Assembly: GCA_051252005.1 (NCBI GenBank) | Contig: JBPOEZ010000006.1 | Location: 124,001 to 188,000, forward strand | From: JACOMS01 sp051252005 | GTDB lineage: Bacteria; Pseudomonadota; Alphaproteobacteria; Caulobacterales; Maricaulaceae | DNA length: 64,000 nt | Direction of reading: 5' to 3' | Shown here: one piece after another, positions 54,901 to 61,755 of the stretch | Numbering within the stretch: the first letter of the stretch is position 1 | Layout: each line of letters starts with the position of its first letter | Notes under the pieces: generated by a model | What the model was told of the DNA's origin: nothing | Databases searched by the model: none | Seen by the model: the letters and a program-made list of their open reading frames with translations, nothing else | Position numbers and translations under genes: made by a program

Positions 54901-57528
54901 ATACGTTACAGTTTGTGGCGTAACAACAATCGTGTCTGTCACAGTTTCGTAAGTGGCAGGGATTGAAACAAGCTCTGTTGAGGCTTCCTGAACAACAATT
55001 GTGTCCGTGTAAGTTTCGTACTGAGCAGGGACTGTTACATAATCAACGGTTTGCGGCTGAACAACTACTGTATCTGTGACTGTTTCATAAGTAGCAGGCA
55101 CAGTGACAAGCTCTGTAGAGGCTTCTTGAACAACAATTTGCTCTTGAACCGTTTCGAATACTGGCGGGATGACTTCGTATGTTACAGCTTGGGGTTGAAC
55201 AATGCGGGTCTCGTTCACCGTTTCGTAAACAGCCGGAATAGTCACAAGTTCTGTAGACGCTTCTTGAACAACAACAGCTTCTTCAACGGTTTCGAAAACA
55301 GCTGGAATTGTTTCATATGTAACTGATTGCGGCGTAACCACAACAGTTTCCGTGACTGTTTCAAATACTGGTGGAATGGTTACCAGCTCTGTAGACGCTT
55401 CTTGAACAACAACAGCTTCTTGCACTGTGTCATACTTAGCAGGAACGGTAACATACTCAACGCCAGCCGGCTGAACAACAACAGTGTCTGTCACAGTTTC
55501 GTAAGTCGCCGGGATCGTTACGAGCTCTGTTGAAGCTTCTTGAACAACGATTGTTTCAGAGACAGTTTCAAAGACAGGCGGCACGGAAACATATTCGACA
55601 CCAGCCGGCTGAACAACAACAGTGTCTGTCACAGTCTCAAAGGTCGCCGGAATAGTTACAAGGTCCGTCGAAGCCTCCTGAACGACAACAGCTTCTTCTA
55701 CTGTTTCGTAGACTGGTGGCACTACAACGTATTCAACAGTTTGCGGCTGAACAACAACTGTATCCGTGACAGTCTCAAAGGTCGCTGGGATAGTTACAAG
55801 GTCCGTAGAAGCTTCTTGAACGACAACAGCTTCTTGTACTGTTTCGTAAGCGGCTGGGATCAGTGTGTAATCAACAGTCTGCGGCGTAACCACAATTGTA
55901 TCTGTCACAGTTTCATAAGTCGCGGGAACAGTCACAAGCTCTGTAGAGGCTTCCTGAACAACGATAGTGTCCGTGTAGGTTTCATACGTAGCCGGAACGA
56001 CTTCATACTGAACAGACTGCGGCTGAACAACGACAGTGTCTGTGACGGTCTCAAATACAGCAGGGATTGTTACGAGCTCTGTAGAGGCTTCTTGAACAAC
56101 GACGGTTTGCGCAACAGTTTCAAATTCGGCCGGGATTGTGACCAGTTCTGTACTTTGCGGCTGAACAACAACTGTTTCAGAGGCCGTGCCAAACGTTGCT
56201 GGGATCGTGACAAGGTCAGTAGACGCATCTTGGACGACAACAGCTTCTTCTACAGTTTCGTAAACGGCTGGAATGACTTCATAAGTGACAGTCTGCGGCG
56301 TAATAACAACAGTATCCGTGACGGATTCAAAAACAGGCGGGATTGTGACGAGCTCTGTTGAAGCTTCCTGTACGACGACTGTCTCTGAAACAGTTTCAAA
56401 GACAGGCGGGATAGTCACGAGATCAGTCGTGGCTTCCTGTACAACAACAGTGTCCGTAACAGTTTCGTATGTTGCTGGGATTGTTAGAAGCTCAGTCGTC
56501 GCTTCTTGGACAACAACGGCCTCCTGAACAGTTTCGTATGTTGCTGGAATCGTAACATAATCAATGCTTTGCGGCGTTACGACGACAGTTTCAGCAACAG
56601 TTTCATATTCGGCTGGGATCGTAACAAGTTGAGTCGTTGCTTCTTGCGCAACGATTGTCTGAGCAACTGTCTCGAACACTGGGGGGATTGTGACGAGTTC
56701 AGTAGAGGCTTCTTGGACAATAACGGCTTCTTGATAAGTTTCATACTGGGCTGGGATTGAAATATATTCAATCGTCTCAGGCTGAATAACAACAGTTTCA
56801 GTCCGCGAGCCATAAACTGGCGGGATAGTGATAAGCTGTGTTGATGCGTCTTGGACGACAACCGTTTCAGTGACATTGCGATAAGTCGCTGGGATAATGG
56901 AGGATGAACCGCCGGAGCCAAAGCCGCTGCCAAAGTTAACGGCGTTACGAGCAAACATGCTACCATCGTTACGGAGTATGCTGCCCTGATTGTCTACGTA
57001 TCCAATATAGGCGCCTGAGCGGGAGAATACGCCGGGCGTTGAATCAATAGAATGTGAGGCAGAGCCGATCATCACGCTGGTTGGCAGTGAATTTCCTGCG
57101 CCGAAGTTGACCGCATTGCTAGCGATCACAGAACCGTTGGTTCCAACGATATTGCCGTTGCCGTCAACTGTGCCGATTAGAGTGCCTGAAGCATTAAATA
57201 CGCGGGGGGCTGTGTTGATCGTGTAGACTGTTGAGCCAACAGTAACAGTGGAGGGGATGGACGCCCCATATCCTACTGGAACGATCTGGTAGCTAGGCTC
57301 TTGAACGACAATACGCTCAGTAACAGTTTCAAACCGTGCTGGAATTTTAACAATTCGCTCACTCGCCTGACGAAGAACAACTTGCTCTGTCGAGGTTTCA
57401 TAAGTTGCCGGTACGATAACGCGGGCAAAGCACTCACCTGGTAGCGGATTTCCCGGTGGTAAATCCTGCGCAATAGTTGGTGCTGTTAACACCGCGGCAC
57501 TAACGGCCAACATTAGAGTACGTTTCAT
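48361..57528 (-). CDS. Giant secreted 23-residue-repeat protein with peptidoglycan-binding domain (3055 aa)
   Basis: One open frame of 3055 codons. Residues 1-20 are a signal peptide. Residues 39-84: two 23-residue units after a GEC motif (Cys33). Residues 89-200: two GTVDGNGNIV-type beta repeats. Residues 212-1407: 52 units starting [IV]P[AP]-x-[YF]-E-T-V, acidic, with almost no Lys/Arg. Residues 1408-1459: linker with Cys1456. Residues 1460-1528: three transitional units, then a spacer with a calcium-type loop (DSNGDGVDD, 1552-1560). Residues 1608-2757: 50 basic units starting IPAVTK-x-x-T-RR. Cys2760, then a peptidoglycan_binding_1-like domain (2766-2824), then four beta repeats to the end. 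All 107 units are exactly 23 residues. The GEC..PA-Y start and the EWR-x-VLCE-peptidoglycan-binding end recall shorter secreted proteins; this looks like their extreme expansion. Function unknown; an envelope fibre or scaffold is inference. The ATG follows GGGGG, and the gene has its own terminator. Confidence 0.93.
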   Translation of the reverse strand: MKRTLMLAVSAAVLTAPTIAQDLPPGNPLPGECFARVIVPATYETSTEQVVLRQASERIVKIPARFETVTERIVVQEPSYQIVPVGYGASIPSTVTVGSTVYTINTAPRVFNASGTLIGTVDGNGNIVGTNGSVIASNAVNFGAGNSLPTSVMIGSASHSIDSTPGVFSRSGAYIGYVDNQGSILRNDGSMFARNAVNFGSGFGSGGSSSIIPATYRNVTETVVVQDASTQLITIPPVYGSRTETVVIQPETIEYISIPAQYETYQEAVIVQEASTELVTIPPVFETVAQTIVAQEATTQLVTIPAEYETVAETVVVTPQSIDYVTIPATYETVQEAVVVQEATTELLTIPATYETVTDTVVVQEATTDLVTIPPVFETVSETVVVQEASTELVTIPPVFESVTDTVVITPQTVTYEVIPAVYETVEEAVVVQDASTDLVTIPATFGTASETVVVQPQSTELVTIPAEFETVAQTVVVQEASTELVTIPAVFETVTDTVVVQPQSVQYEVVPATYETYTDTIVVQEASTELVTVPATYETVTDTIVVTPQTVDYTLIPAAYETVQEAVVVQEASTDLVTIPATFETVTDTVVVQPQTVEYVVVPPVYETVEEAVVVQEASTDLVTIPATFETVTDTVVVQPAGVEYVSVPPVFETVSETIVVQEASTELVTIPATYETVTDTVVVQPAGVEYVTVPAKYDTVQEAVVVQEASTELVTIPPVFETVTETVVVTPQSVTYETIPAVFETVEEAVVVQEASTELVTIPAVYETVNETRIVQPQAVTYEVIPPVFETVQEQIVVQEASTELVTVPATYETVTDTVVVQPQTVDYVTVPAQYETYTDTIVVQEASTELVSIPATYETVTDTIVVTPQTVTYESVPAVYETVQEAVVVQEASTELVSIPPVFETVTETVVVQPQTVEYVSVPAVYETVQEAVVVQEASTELVTIPAQFETVTDTVVVTPQTVTYESIPATFETVSETIVVQEASTDLVTVPATFETVTDTVVVQPQTVTYETIPAVYETVEETVVVQEASSELVTSPPVFQTVTETVVVQPQTVTYETVPAVYETVEEAVVVQEASTELVTIPATYRTVTETVVVQEASSELITTPAEFETIQEAVVVREATTELVTIPAVYGSVTETVVVQPQGVDYVTVPAQYETYTDVVVVQEASTELVTIPATYETVTDTVVVQEASTELVSIPAAYETVSETVVIKEATTEPVTIPATFRDVTETVVVQPQTVAYEVIPAQFETYQDTYVVQEASNELVVVPASYRDVTETVVVQEATTELTVVPAQYETVTETVIVQPQTVEYAVVPASYQTVTETYVSGEAREEMVIIPAMYNTVSETIVTQEASSRLEIVPASYRTVTETIVVQPERTDIEVIPAVYETRSEQVLISPAREEWKPGSQAINSGAFAGSSINTATSGQFTVFNGVSQQTVESTQTMVAQTGEILCLVLIPAQYKTITKQVVKTPARTVERVIPAVTRQITRRVVDTEATVREIPIPAVTENVTRRVVQYPARYMTFSEARDLNLLDRAQRIGGGNIRGFNDSNGDGVDDRDGLSRSDALAADNAGTRNAVNGVFGQQTSTLQKTVVSEEARVVERIVPAVTKTVSRRVVRTPAQTVERTIPAITEAVTRRVVDRPAAAQERIIPAVTKTETRRRVATPAQVVERVVPAVTKAVTRRVVDRPASTQERVIPAVTKTETRRVVRTPASTQERIIPAVTQTVTRRVVKTPASVQERLIPAVTKAETRRRIVTPASTQERVIPAVTKAVTRRVVREPAKVVEKTIPAVTEMRTRRVLRNPAATQERVIPAVTQTVTRRVVDVPASTQERVIPAVTKMEARRVIRTPAATVERIIPAVTKQVTRRVVAEPARAVERTIPAVTKVEARRVVRTPAQTVERIVPAVTKQVTRRIVKTPAQVTERVIPAVTKVEARRVVRNPAQTVERIVPAVTKTVTRRVVRTPAATTERVIPAVTKMETRRVVRTPAATVEKVIPAVTKQVTRRVVRTPASTQQRVIPAVTKMETRRIVRTPAATVERVIPAVTKQVTRRIVNTPAQVTERVIPAVTKTETRRRIVTPASTQERVIPAVTKTVTRRIVRTPAQTVEKVIPAITQVKQRRIIKEAARTVEKIIPAVTEVVQRRVVKTPASTQERIIPAVTKMEARRVVRTPAATVERVIPAVTKQVTRRIVRTPASTQERVIPAVTKLETRRVITEPAHTVERTVPAITKQVSRRVVKTPATAQERIIPAVTKTETRRVVRTPSQVQERIVPAVTKQVSRRIVRTPASVQERIIPAVTKVEPRRVVRTPAQTVERVVPAVTKQVTRRIVKTPATAQERIIPAVTKMETRRVVRTPAATAERIIPAVTKQVTRRIVNTPAQTVERIVPAVTKTETRRRIATPAQTVERVVPAVTKTVTRRVVRTPAQVTERMIPAVTKQVARRVVQTPARTVERIVPAVTRTETRQVVNTPAQTTERVIPAVTKMETRRVVRTPAQTVERIIPAVTKQVTRRVVRTPAQTTERLIPAVTKQVTRRVVRTPAQAQERIIPAVTKQVSRQIVKTPAQVTERVIPAVTRLEDRRVVRTPAQTQERVIPAVTKQVTRRVVRTPAQTQERVIPAVTKQVTRRVVRTPAQVTERIIPAVTKMETRRRIATPARTEQRVVPAVTRQVTRRVVEQPMRTEERVIPAVTKQITRRVVDRQAGTERRLIPAIYDTVEVQRLVEAARTETVAIPAEYGTIEKRTQITQEKAEWRQVLCEANANSTVISAIQRALQSQGYYSGRIDGTLGQQTYYAVEQFQTARGLSTGGLTLKTVDALGVDWRSMVTGGSFGSSQSVTTGSFSTGEAIRTGNYGINARGEVVTLSGVVIGSIDAAGNIVDLNGGIIARAGTYTSAAASSSQTTFSTTNFRIESNGSVINTATGAVIGRMDGAGNIVDMSGTILARAGTFNSSTTTSSSSTNFTVRGDGTVINADTGAMIGRVDGNGNIVDSSGNIIANAGSFSSLTTTTSSSTTGFSVRTDGTVVDTSGAVIGRVDGNGNIVNTAGQIIGRIN
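49057..49233 (-). other. Peptidoglycan-binding-type domain inside the giant protein
   Basis: Residues 2766-2824: VISAIQRALQSQGYYSGRID, GTLGQQTYYAVEQFQTARGL and LKTVDALGV. This is the three-helix PG_binding_1 layout (a helix, the G-x-x-x-G-x-[IVL]-D-G turn, then two helices). It suggests anchoring to the cell wall or to related glycans. Confidence 0.85.
49258..52707 (-). repeat. Basic 69-bp/23-residue tandem array, 50 units
   Basis: Residues 1608-2757. Consensus IPAVTKQVTRRVVRTPA then [QAS]-x-x-ER[VI]. Per consensus unit five or six Lys/Arg against one Glu, net about +3 to +4. Positions 7-9 alternate between QVT/TVT and MET/VEA/TET from unit 2 to 22 and 25 to 36, so the array grew as 46-residue pairs. 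The last two units (49, 50) drift toward the acidic type. Confidence 0.93.
53308..56895 (-). repeat. Acidic 69-bp/23-residue tandem array, 52 units
   Basis: Residues 212-1407. Consensus IPATYETVTDTVVV then QEASTELVT or QPQTVTYE[TSV]. Net about -3 to -4 per unit, with Lys/Arg nearly absent until the last units. From unit 9 to 38 the QEAS type and the PQT type alternate strictly (15 pairs, 46-residue or 138-bp superperiod). There is not one insertion or deletion in 1196 residues. Codons vary between copies. Confidence 0.94.
56929..57264 (-). repeat. N-terminal Gly/Asp beta repeats of the giant protein (2 copies)
   Basis: Residues 89-200: two copies with VFNASGTLIGTVDGNGNIVG and VFSRSGAYIGYVDNQGSI, each ending in [SR]NAVNFG. 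They are related to the C-terminal modules. Confidence 0.8.
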
Positions 57529-57625
57529 TTTAAAACCCCCAAACTCTGTTCATTTCAATGAGCCGTAAAACCACGACTCCCTTAAGTGCTTAACCAATTC
57601 GTAATGATTTGGCTAGGCGTTAGTC

Positions 57626-57647
57626 CCTTCTTACTCAGTTAAGAAGG
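57626..57647. repeat. Inverted repeat between the HAD gene and the giant gene
   Basis: CCTTCTTA (57626-57633) and TAAGAAGG (57640-57647), loop of six. It lies right after the HAD stop and about 100 bases before the giant gene start. No T run follows on the minus strand, so an operator or processing hairpin is as likely as a terminator. Confidence 0.45.
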
Positions 57648-57651
57648 AAAT

Positions 57652-58287
57652 TCAATCATCTTGTTCACACAGGCGAAAAGGTTGCCAGTAAGACACGTCA
57701 GCGGCGTGTAAAAGCTCATGATCGCCTCGAGAGTCGCCATAAGCTTCTTTGATTATGACGGATTCTTGTGCGAATTCCGCGTAAATGCGGCGTGTTTTGC
57801 CTTCGCCCCATATATTCCAGCCCTCAATTTCTCCAGTGTAGATTCCATCTTGCTGTTCAAGCTCTGTGGCTAAAATATTGTGGATGTTTTGGTCTTTGCC
57901 CCAAGCCCGTAGATAAGGCGAAATTGACGCGCTGCATATATATAATGACTCGGGCCCTTTTTTTCGAGCATCTAGCCGCTTTTGAGCAAGCGGACGAATC
58001 AGCGGCGGGATCACATTTTTTGCGAACGTTTCTGCACGGGCGTTGAGGTCTTCAACTGTTGCGTTTTTAAAGAACCTTCGAACAACATGCGCTTTCACTG
58101 CATTACGGTCGATTATTTTAAGGCCATAAGCCGCAAATATCGGCAATAATAGTATGATGTTAAAGGCCCAAGCCGTTGTGCCGGCATAATATCTTAAAAA
58201 CAGGGCAAACGTATCTTTAGTGGTGATTGTGCCGTCAAAATCGAACACGACAATTTCTTGAGGTGTTAAGGCTGAGGTTGAAGGCAT
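57652..58287 (-). CDS. HAD-IB family phosphatase (phosphoserine-phosphatase-like)
   Basis: A 211-residue HAD hydrolase. Motif I is VFDFDGTITTKDTF (nucleophile and acid Asp), motif II is the Ser in ICSASISPYL, and motifs III/IV are the Lys in GKTRR and YGDSRGDHELLHAAD. The cap is helical with a hydrophobic stretch (AFNIILLLPIFAAYGL) that could touch the membrane. HAD-IB enzymes act on phosphoserine or lipid phosphates; the substrate is unclear. Same strand as, and upstream of, the giant gene (123 bases). Confidence 0.87.
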   Translation of the reverse strand: MPSTSALTPQEIVVFDFDGTITTKDTFALFLRYYAGTTAWAFNIILLLPIFAAYGLKIIDRNAVKAHVVRRFFKNATVEDLNARAETFAKNVIPPLIRPLAQKRLDARKKGPESLYICSASISPYLRAWGKDQNIHNILATELEQQDGIYTGEIEGWNIWGEGKTRRIYAEFAQESVIIKEAYGDSRGDHELLHAADVSYWQPFRLCEQDD

Positions 58288-58534
58288 AATTGTCCCTAAA
58301 TGGCTGCGAAAACAGTGACTGTTCAGTGATGTGGCTTAGCTTGCAAGCTTAGTGCCGTTTCGTTATTTGTAGCGCCGATTAGCATATGAATCTGAACGGA
58401 ATATGACTTAAAATATATTTGCAGTTTAAGCGTAAATTTTGATAAATTTTACCTCGGTTTATGCGTGACGTAGACTTAAAATTCGTGCATTTATTCATTT
58501 GTATAAAAATATTCCAAATTCTTGTGGGGGTGGC

Positions 58535-61500
58535 ATGGTGAATTGGTCTGACCTTGATGTTTTTAAGCACCAAAATGAAGCAATCGCGGGCCGAGGGCTC
58601 ATGGAATCGATTCGTCTTTCGTCTGCCGATCGCACGGCGATAGATCATCAAGCTGTTGAACTTGTCAAAATTGCTCGTGAAATCACCCACCATAAGGGCT
58701 TGATGGAGACATTCCTCGAAGAATTCGGGCTTTCGAACAATGAAGGTTTGGCTCTCATGTGTTTAGCTGAATCGCTCTTGCGCGTACCCGACGCCCGCAC
58801 AGCGGATAAACTGATCGCTGAAAAAATATCGTCTGGCGAGTGGGGGAGCCACAAGGGGCAATCGGATAGCTGGCTCGTCAATGCTTCTACATGGGGTCTG
58901 ATGTTAACGGGAAAAGTCGTTCATTTTACGCCAGATATTCGGAAAGACATTAGCGGGTTTATGCGTGGATTGACTCGAAAAGCCGGAAAGCCCGTAATCC
59001 GCGCAGCTATGATGCAGGCGATGCGCATAATGGGCGAGCAATTTGTTGTTGGCCGGACGATTGACAGCGCAATTCGCCGTTCAGAAAAGCTAGGCTTGCA
59101 AAGCAAAACGGGATTGTGCTCATTTGATATGCTGGGTGAGGGCGCCCGCACTCTGCAGGACGCTAAGCGCTATCATGCGGCCTATCTGGATGCGATTAAG
59201 GCGCTCGGCTCGTCTCGAGGTGGCCCCAAAAAAGAGACCTGCGATCCAGAAGACATAAACGGAATTTCCGTAAAACTCTCTGCGCTGCACCCTCGTTATG
59301 ACGCCCTTCACGAAGACATTGTGATGGCTGAGCTTTATCCTGGATTGTTGGTTCTTGCGCAGGCTGCGGCGGAAGCCGACATTAACTTTTGTCTTGATGC
59401 TGAAGAGGCGGATAGATTGGTTTTATCGCTTAAGTTATTGGAAAGATTGACAAAAGAGCCCTCATTAGGTAAATGGTCTGGCCTTGGCCTCGCGGTTCAA
59501 GCTTACCAAAAGCGCAGCCTTGCTCAAATCGATATGCTGACCGAACTAGCAAAGTCATCGAAGCGCAGGCTTATGGTGCGGCTTGTTAAGGGGGCCTATT
59601 GGGACACGGAGATTAAGCACAGCCAAGTTGAAGGACATGCTGATTTCCCTGTCTGGACACGCAAAAGCACGACTGATATTTGCTATCTCGCCTGCGCCCG
59701 CAAGCTCCTCGATGCTGGCCGTCATATTTATCCGCAATTTGCCACTCATAATGCTCACTCTGTTGCCGCTATTCAGCATATGGCGACAGACACAGCGGAA
59801 TTTGAGTTTCAGCGCTTGCACGGGATGGGCGAAGCCCTTTACCGCGCAGCAAAACCAGATCGCCGCGTGCGTATTTACGCACCTGTAGGCGCGCATGAAG
59901 ACCTGTTACCCTATCTCGTCCGCCGCTTGCTTGAAAACGGCGCGAATACATCATTCGTTCACAGGTTTCTTGATGAAGACGTGCCGCCTGAGGATGTCGC
60001 AAAGTCTCCGTTCACGGACGAAGCCCCCGTTAAGCACCCGCAAATCCCGCTGCCTGTCGATATGTTCGGCGAAGCGCGGCGTAACTCTCAAGGTTTTGAT
60101 CTTTATCAGGATAGTCTGAGAAAAAAGGCGGAACAAAATGTGCTGAATTACAGCCCTATGGATGCAAGGCCGATTGTCGACGGCGCTATGCCGAAGGGTA
60201 AGGGCGAAGCTCTGTTCTCGCCGACAGATGCAAGCGTCATTGGGAGCCTTATAACGGCGTCAGAGGATGATGTTGCAGGTGCGTTTACATCTGCGCGCAA
60301 GGCTTTTCCAGCTTGGAACGCGCAAGGCGGGGCTAAGAGAGCCGAAATTCTTACGGCCATGGGCGACATTTTAGAAGCCCATATGGAAGAGTTTGTCACG
60401 CTCATGGCCAAGGAAGCAGGGAAGACGTTCCCAGATTCCATTGCCGAAGTACGCGAAGCTGTTGATTTTTGCCGTTACTACGCCGTGCAAGCCAAAAAGG
60501 AATTTGGGGTAGCTGTAAGACTCCCTGGACCTTCCGGCGAAACCAACAGTCTCACCCTGTCTGGGCGAGGCACATTTGTTTGCATCAGCCCGTGGAACTT
60601 CCCTTTAGCCATATTTGCGGGCCAAGTCGCTGCGGCCCTCGCGGCAGGTAATACGGTTATAGCCAAACCGGCAGAGCAAACGCCTTTGACGGCCTTTCGC
60701 GCCGTCCAACTTTTTCAGAAAGCCGGGCTTCCAAAAGACGTTTTGCATTTACTGATCGGAGCCGGGGAAACTGTCGGGGCGGCACTTGTCGAGCATCCTC
60801 ATGTGGCAGGGGTCTGCTTTACGGGCTCTACGGTGGTCGCGAAAATCATCAACAGGTCTCTAGCGGCTAAAGATGGTGCTATACCCGTTCTGATTGCTGA
60901 GACGGGCGGTTTTAACGGCATGTTCGTCGATACTACAGCGCTAAAAGAGCAAGTCATTGATGATGTTGTATCCTCGGCGTTTAATGCGGCAGGGCAGCGA
61001 TGCTCAGCGCTCCGAATTTTGTTCCTGCCTGACGGTACGGCAGATTCTATCCTCGAGGGGCTTAGTCATGCTATGGATTCGCTAGTTATTGGCGATCCAG
61101 CTTTGGCTGGTACAGATGTTGGCCCAGTGATCGATAAGGATGCTTTGCAGGAGCTGTCCGCTTATACGGATAATTTACCCAAGTCGATGACGCTTTTAAA
61201 GCAGTGCGAGGTTCCTCGCACCTTGGATGTAGGGCACTTCATGCCGCCGACTTTGATTGAACTAAACTCTCTAGATGATTTTAATACCGAGAAGTTTGGG
61301 CCGATCCTTCACGTTGTGAGATACGGGCGCGGGGAGCTTAACGCGCTCATGGCGGCCTTTGCGGCTAAAGACTACGGCCTAACTCTGGGTATCCATAGCC
61401 GCCTGAATGAATTTGCGAGCCGTGTTATGCGCACGGTTCCTGCGGGTAACATCTATATAAACCGAAACATCATTGGGGCTGTGGTTGGTGTGCAGCCTTT

Positions 61501-61639
61501 TGGCGGGTGCGGATTGTCAGGAACAGGCCCAAAAGCGGGCGGGCCGCATTATCTGCATCGCTTTGCCACAGAAGTGACGATTACAAATAATATATCCGCC
61601 CAAGGCGGTGATCCTGCACTTCTAAGCCTAGAGGCGTAG
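58535..61639 (+). CDS. putA: Bifunctional proline dehydrogenase / L-glutamate gamma-semialdehyde dehydrogenase
   Basis: A 1034-residue enzyme that oxidises proline to glutamate in two steps. The N-terminal PRODH barrel has LSALHPRYD, VRLVKGAYWDTEIK and FATHNAHSV with the FAD region; the aldehyde dehydrogenase part has ISPWNFPLAIFAGQVAAALA, the Glu in LIAETGGFN and the catalytic cysteine in AGQRCSALR. There is no N-terminal ribbon-helix-helix domain, so it cannot repress its own gene as E. coli PutA does. The ATG at 58535 follows GGGGGTGG; a TTG at 58499 is in frame but less likely. About 245 non-coding bases precede it. Confidence 0.95.
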   Translation: MVNWSDLDVFKHQNEAIAGRGLMESIRLSSADRTAIDHQAVELVKIAREITHHKGLMETFLEEFGLSNNEGLALMCLAESLLRVPDARTADKLIAEKISSGEWGSHKGQSDSWLVNASTWGLMLTGKVVHFTPDIRKDISGFMRGLTRKAGKPVIRAAMMQAMRIMGEQFVVGRTIDSAIRRSEKLGLQSKTGLCSFDMLGEGARTLQDAKRYHAAYLDAIKALGSSRGGPKKETCDPEDINGISVKLSALHPRYDALHEDIVMAELYPGLLVLAQAAAEADINFCLDAEEADRLVLSLKLLERLTKEPSLGKWSGLGLAVQAYQKRSLAQIDMLTELAKSSKRRLMVRLVKGAYWDTEIKHSQVEGHADFPVWTRKSTTDICYLACARKLLDAGRHIYPQFATHNAHSVAAIQHMATDTAEFEFQRLHGMGEALYRAAKPDRRVRIYAPVGAHEDLLPYLVRRLLENGANTSFVHRFLDEDVPPEDVAKSPFTDEAPVKHPQIPLPVDMFGEARRNSQGFDLYQDSLRKKAEQNVLNYSPMDARPIVDGAMPKGKGEALFSPTDASVIGSLITASEDDVAGAFTSARKAFPAWNAQGGAKRAEILTAMGDILEAHMEEFVTLMAKEAGKTFPDSIAEVREAVDFCRYYAVQAKKEFGVAVRLPGPSGETNSLTLSGRGTFVCISPWNFPLAIFAGQVAAALAAGNTVIAKPAEQTPLTAFRAVQLFQKAGLPKDVLHLLIGAGETVGAALVEHPHVAGVCFTGSTVVAKIINRSLAAKDGAIPVLIAETGGFNGMFVDTTALKEQVIDDVVSSAFNAAGQRCSALRILFLPDGTADSILEGLSHAMDSLVIGDPALAGTDVGPVIDKDALQELSAYTDNLPKSMTLLKQCEVPRTLDVGHFMPPTLIELNSLDDFNTEKFGPILHVVRYGRGELNALMAAFAAKDYGLTLGIHSRLNEFASRVMRTVPAGNIYINRNIIGAVVGVQPFGGCGLSGTGPKAGGPHYLHRFATEVTITNNISAQGGDPALLSLEA

Positions 61640-61660
61640 AGAAATAAGAGAAAAGTGAAG

Positions 61661-61699
61661 GCGGCGCCGCACGGGAGGGAGGGGCTTGTGCGGCGCCGC
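61661..61699 (+). terminator. Strong hairpin after putA, no T tract
   Basis: GCGGCGCCGCAC (61661-61672) pairs perfectly with GTGCGGCGCCGC (61688-61699). The 15-base loop is GGGAGGGAGGGGCTT. Without a T run it is an atypical terminator or an mRNA 3' stabiliser. Confidence 0.5.
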
Positions 61700-61755
61700 A
61701 GTCATAAGCAGATGGTGATCCCAGGGGAAGAATACTATCAATGCTCTGACTGTAT

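Noticed and set aside
49258..56895. CRISPR array or non-coding minisatellite
   Set aside because: The period is 69 bp without repeat/spacer partition, the frame is kept throughout, and variation is mostly synonymous or conservative; it is a coding repeat.
49020..57000. Long plus-strand open frames (for example 49858-51069, 51376-52119, 55540-56361) opposite the giant gene
   Set aside because: They are reverse-strand shadows of the repeats, of extremely biased composition (rich in Asn, Arg, Ser, Cys), broken into pieces, and without ribosome sites. The minus-strand frame has a signal peptide, domain and terminator.
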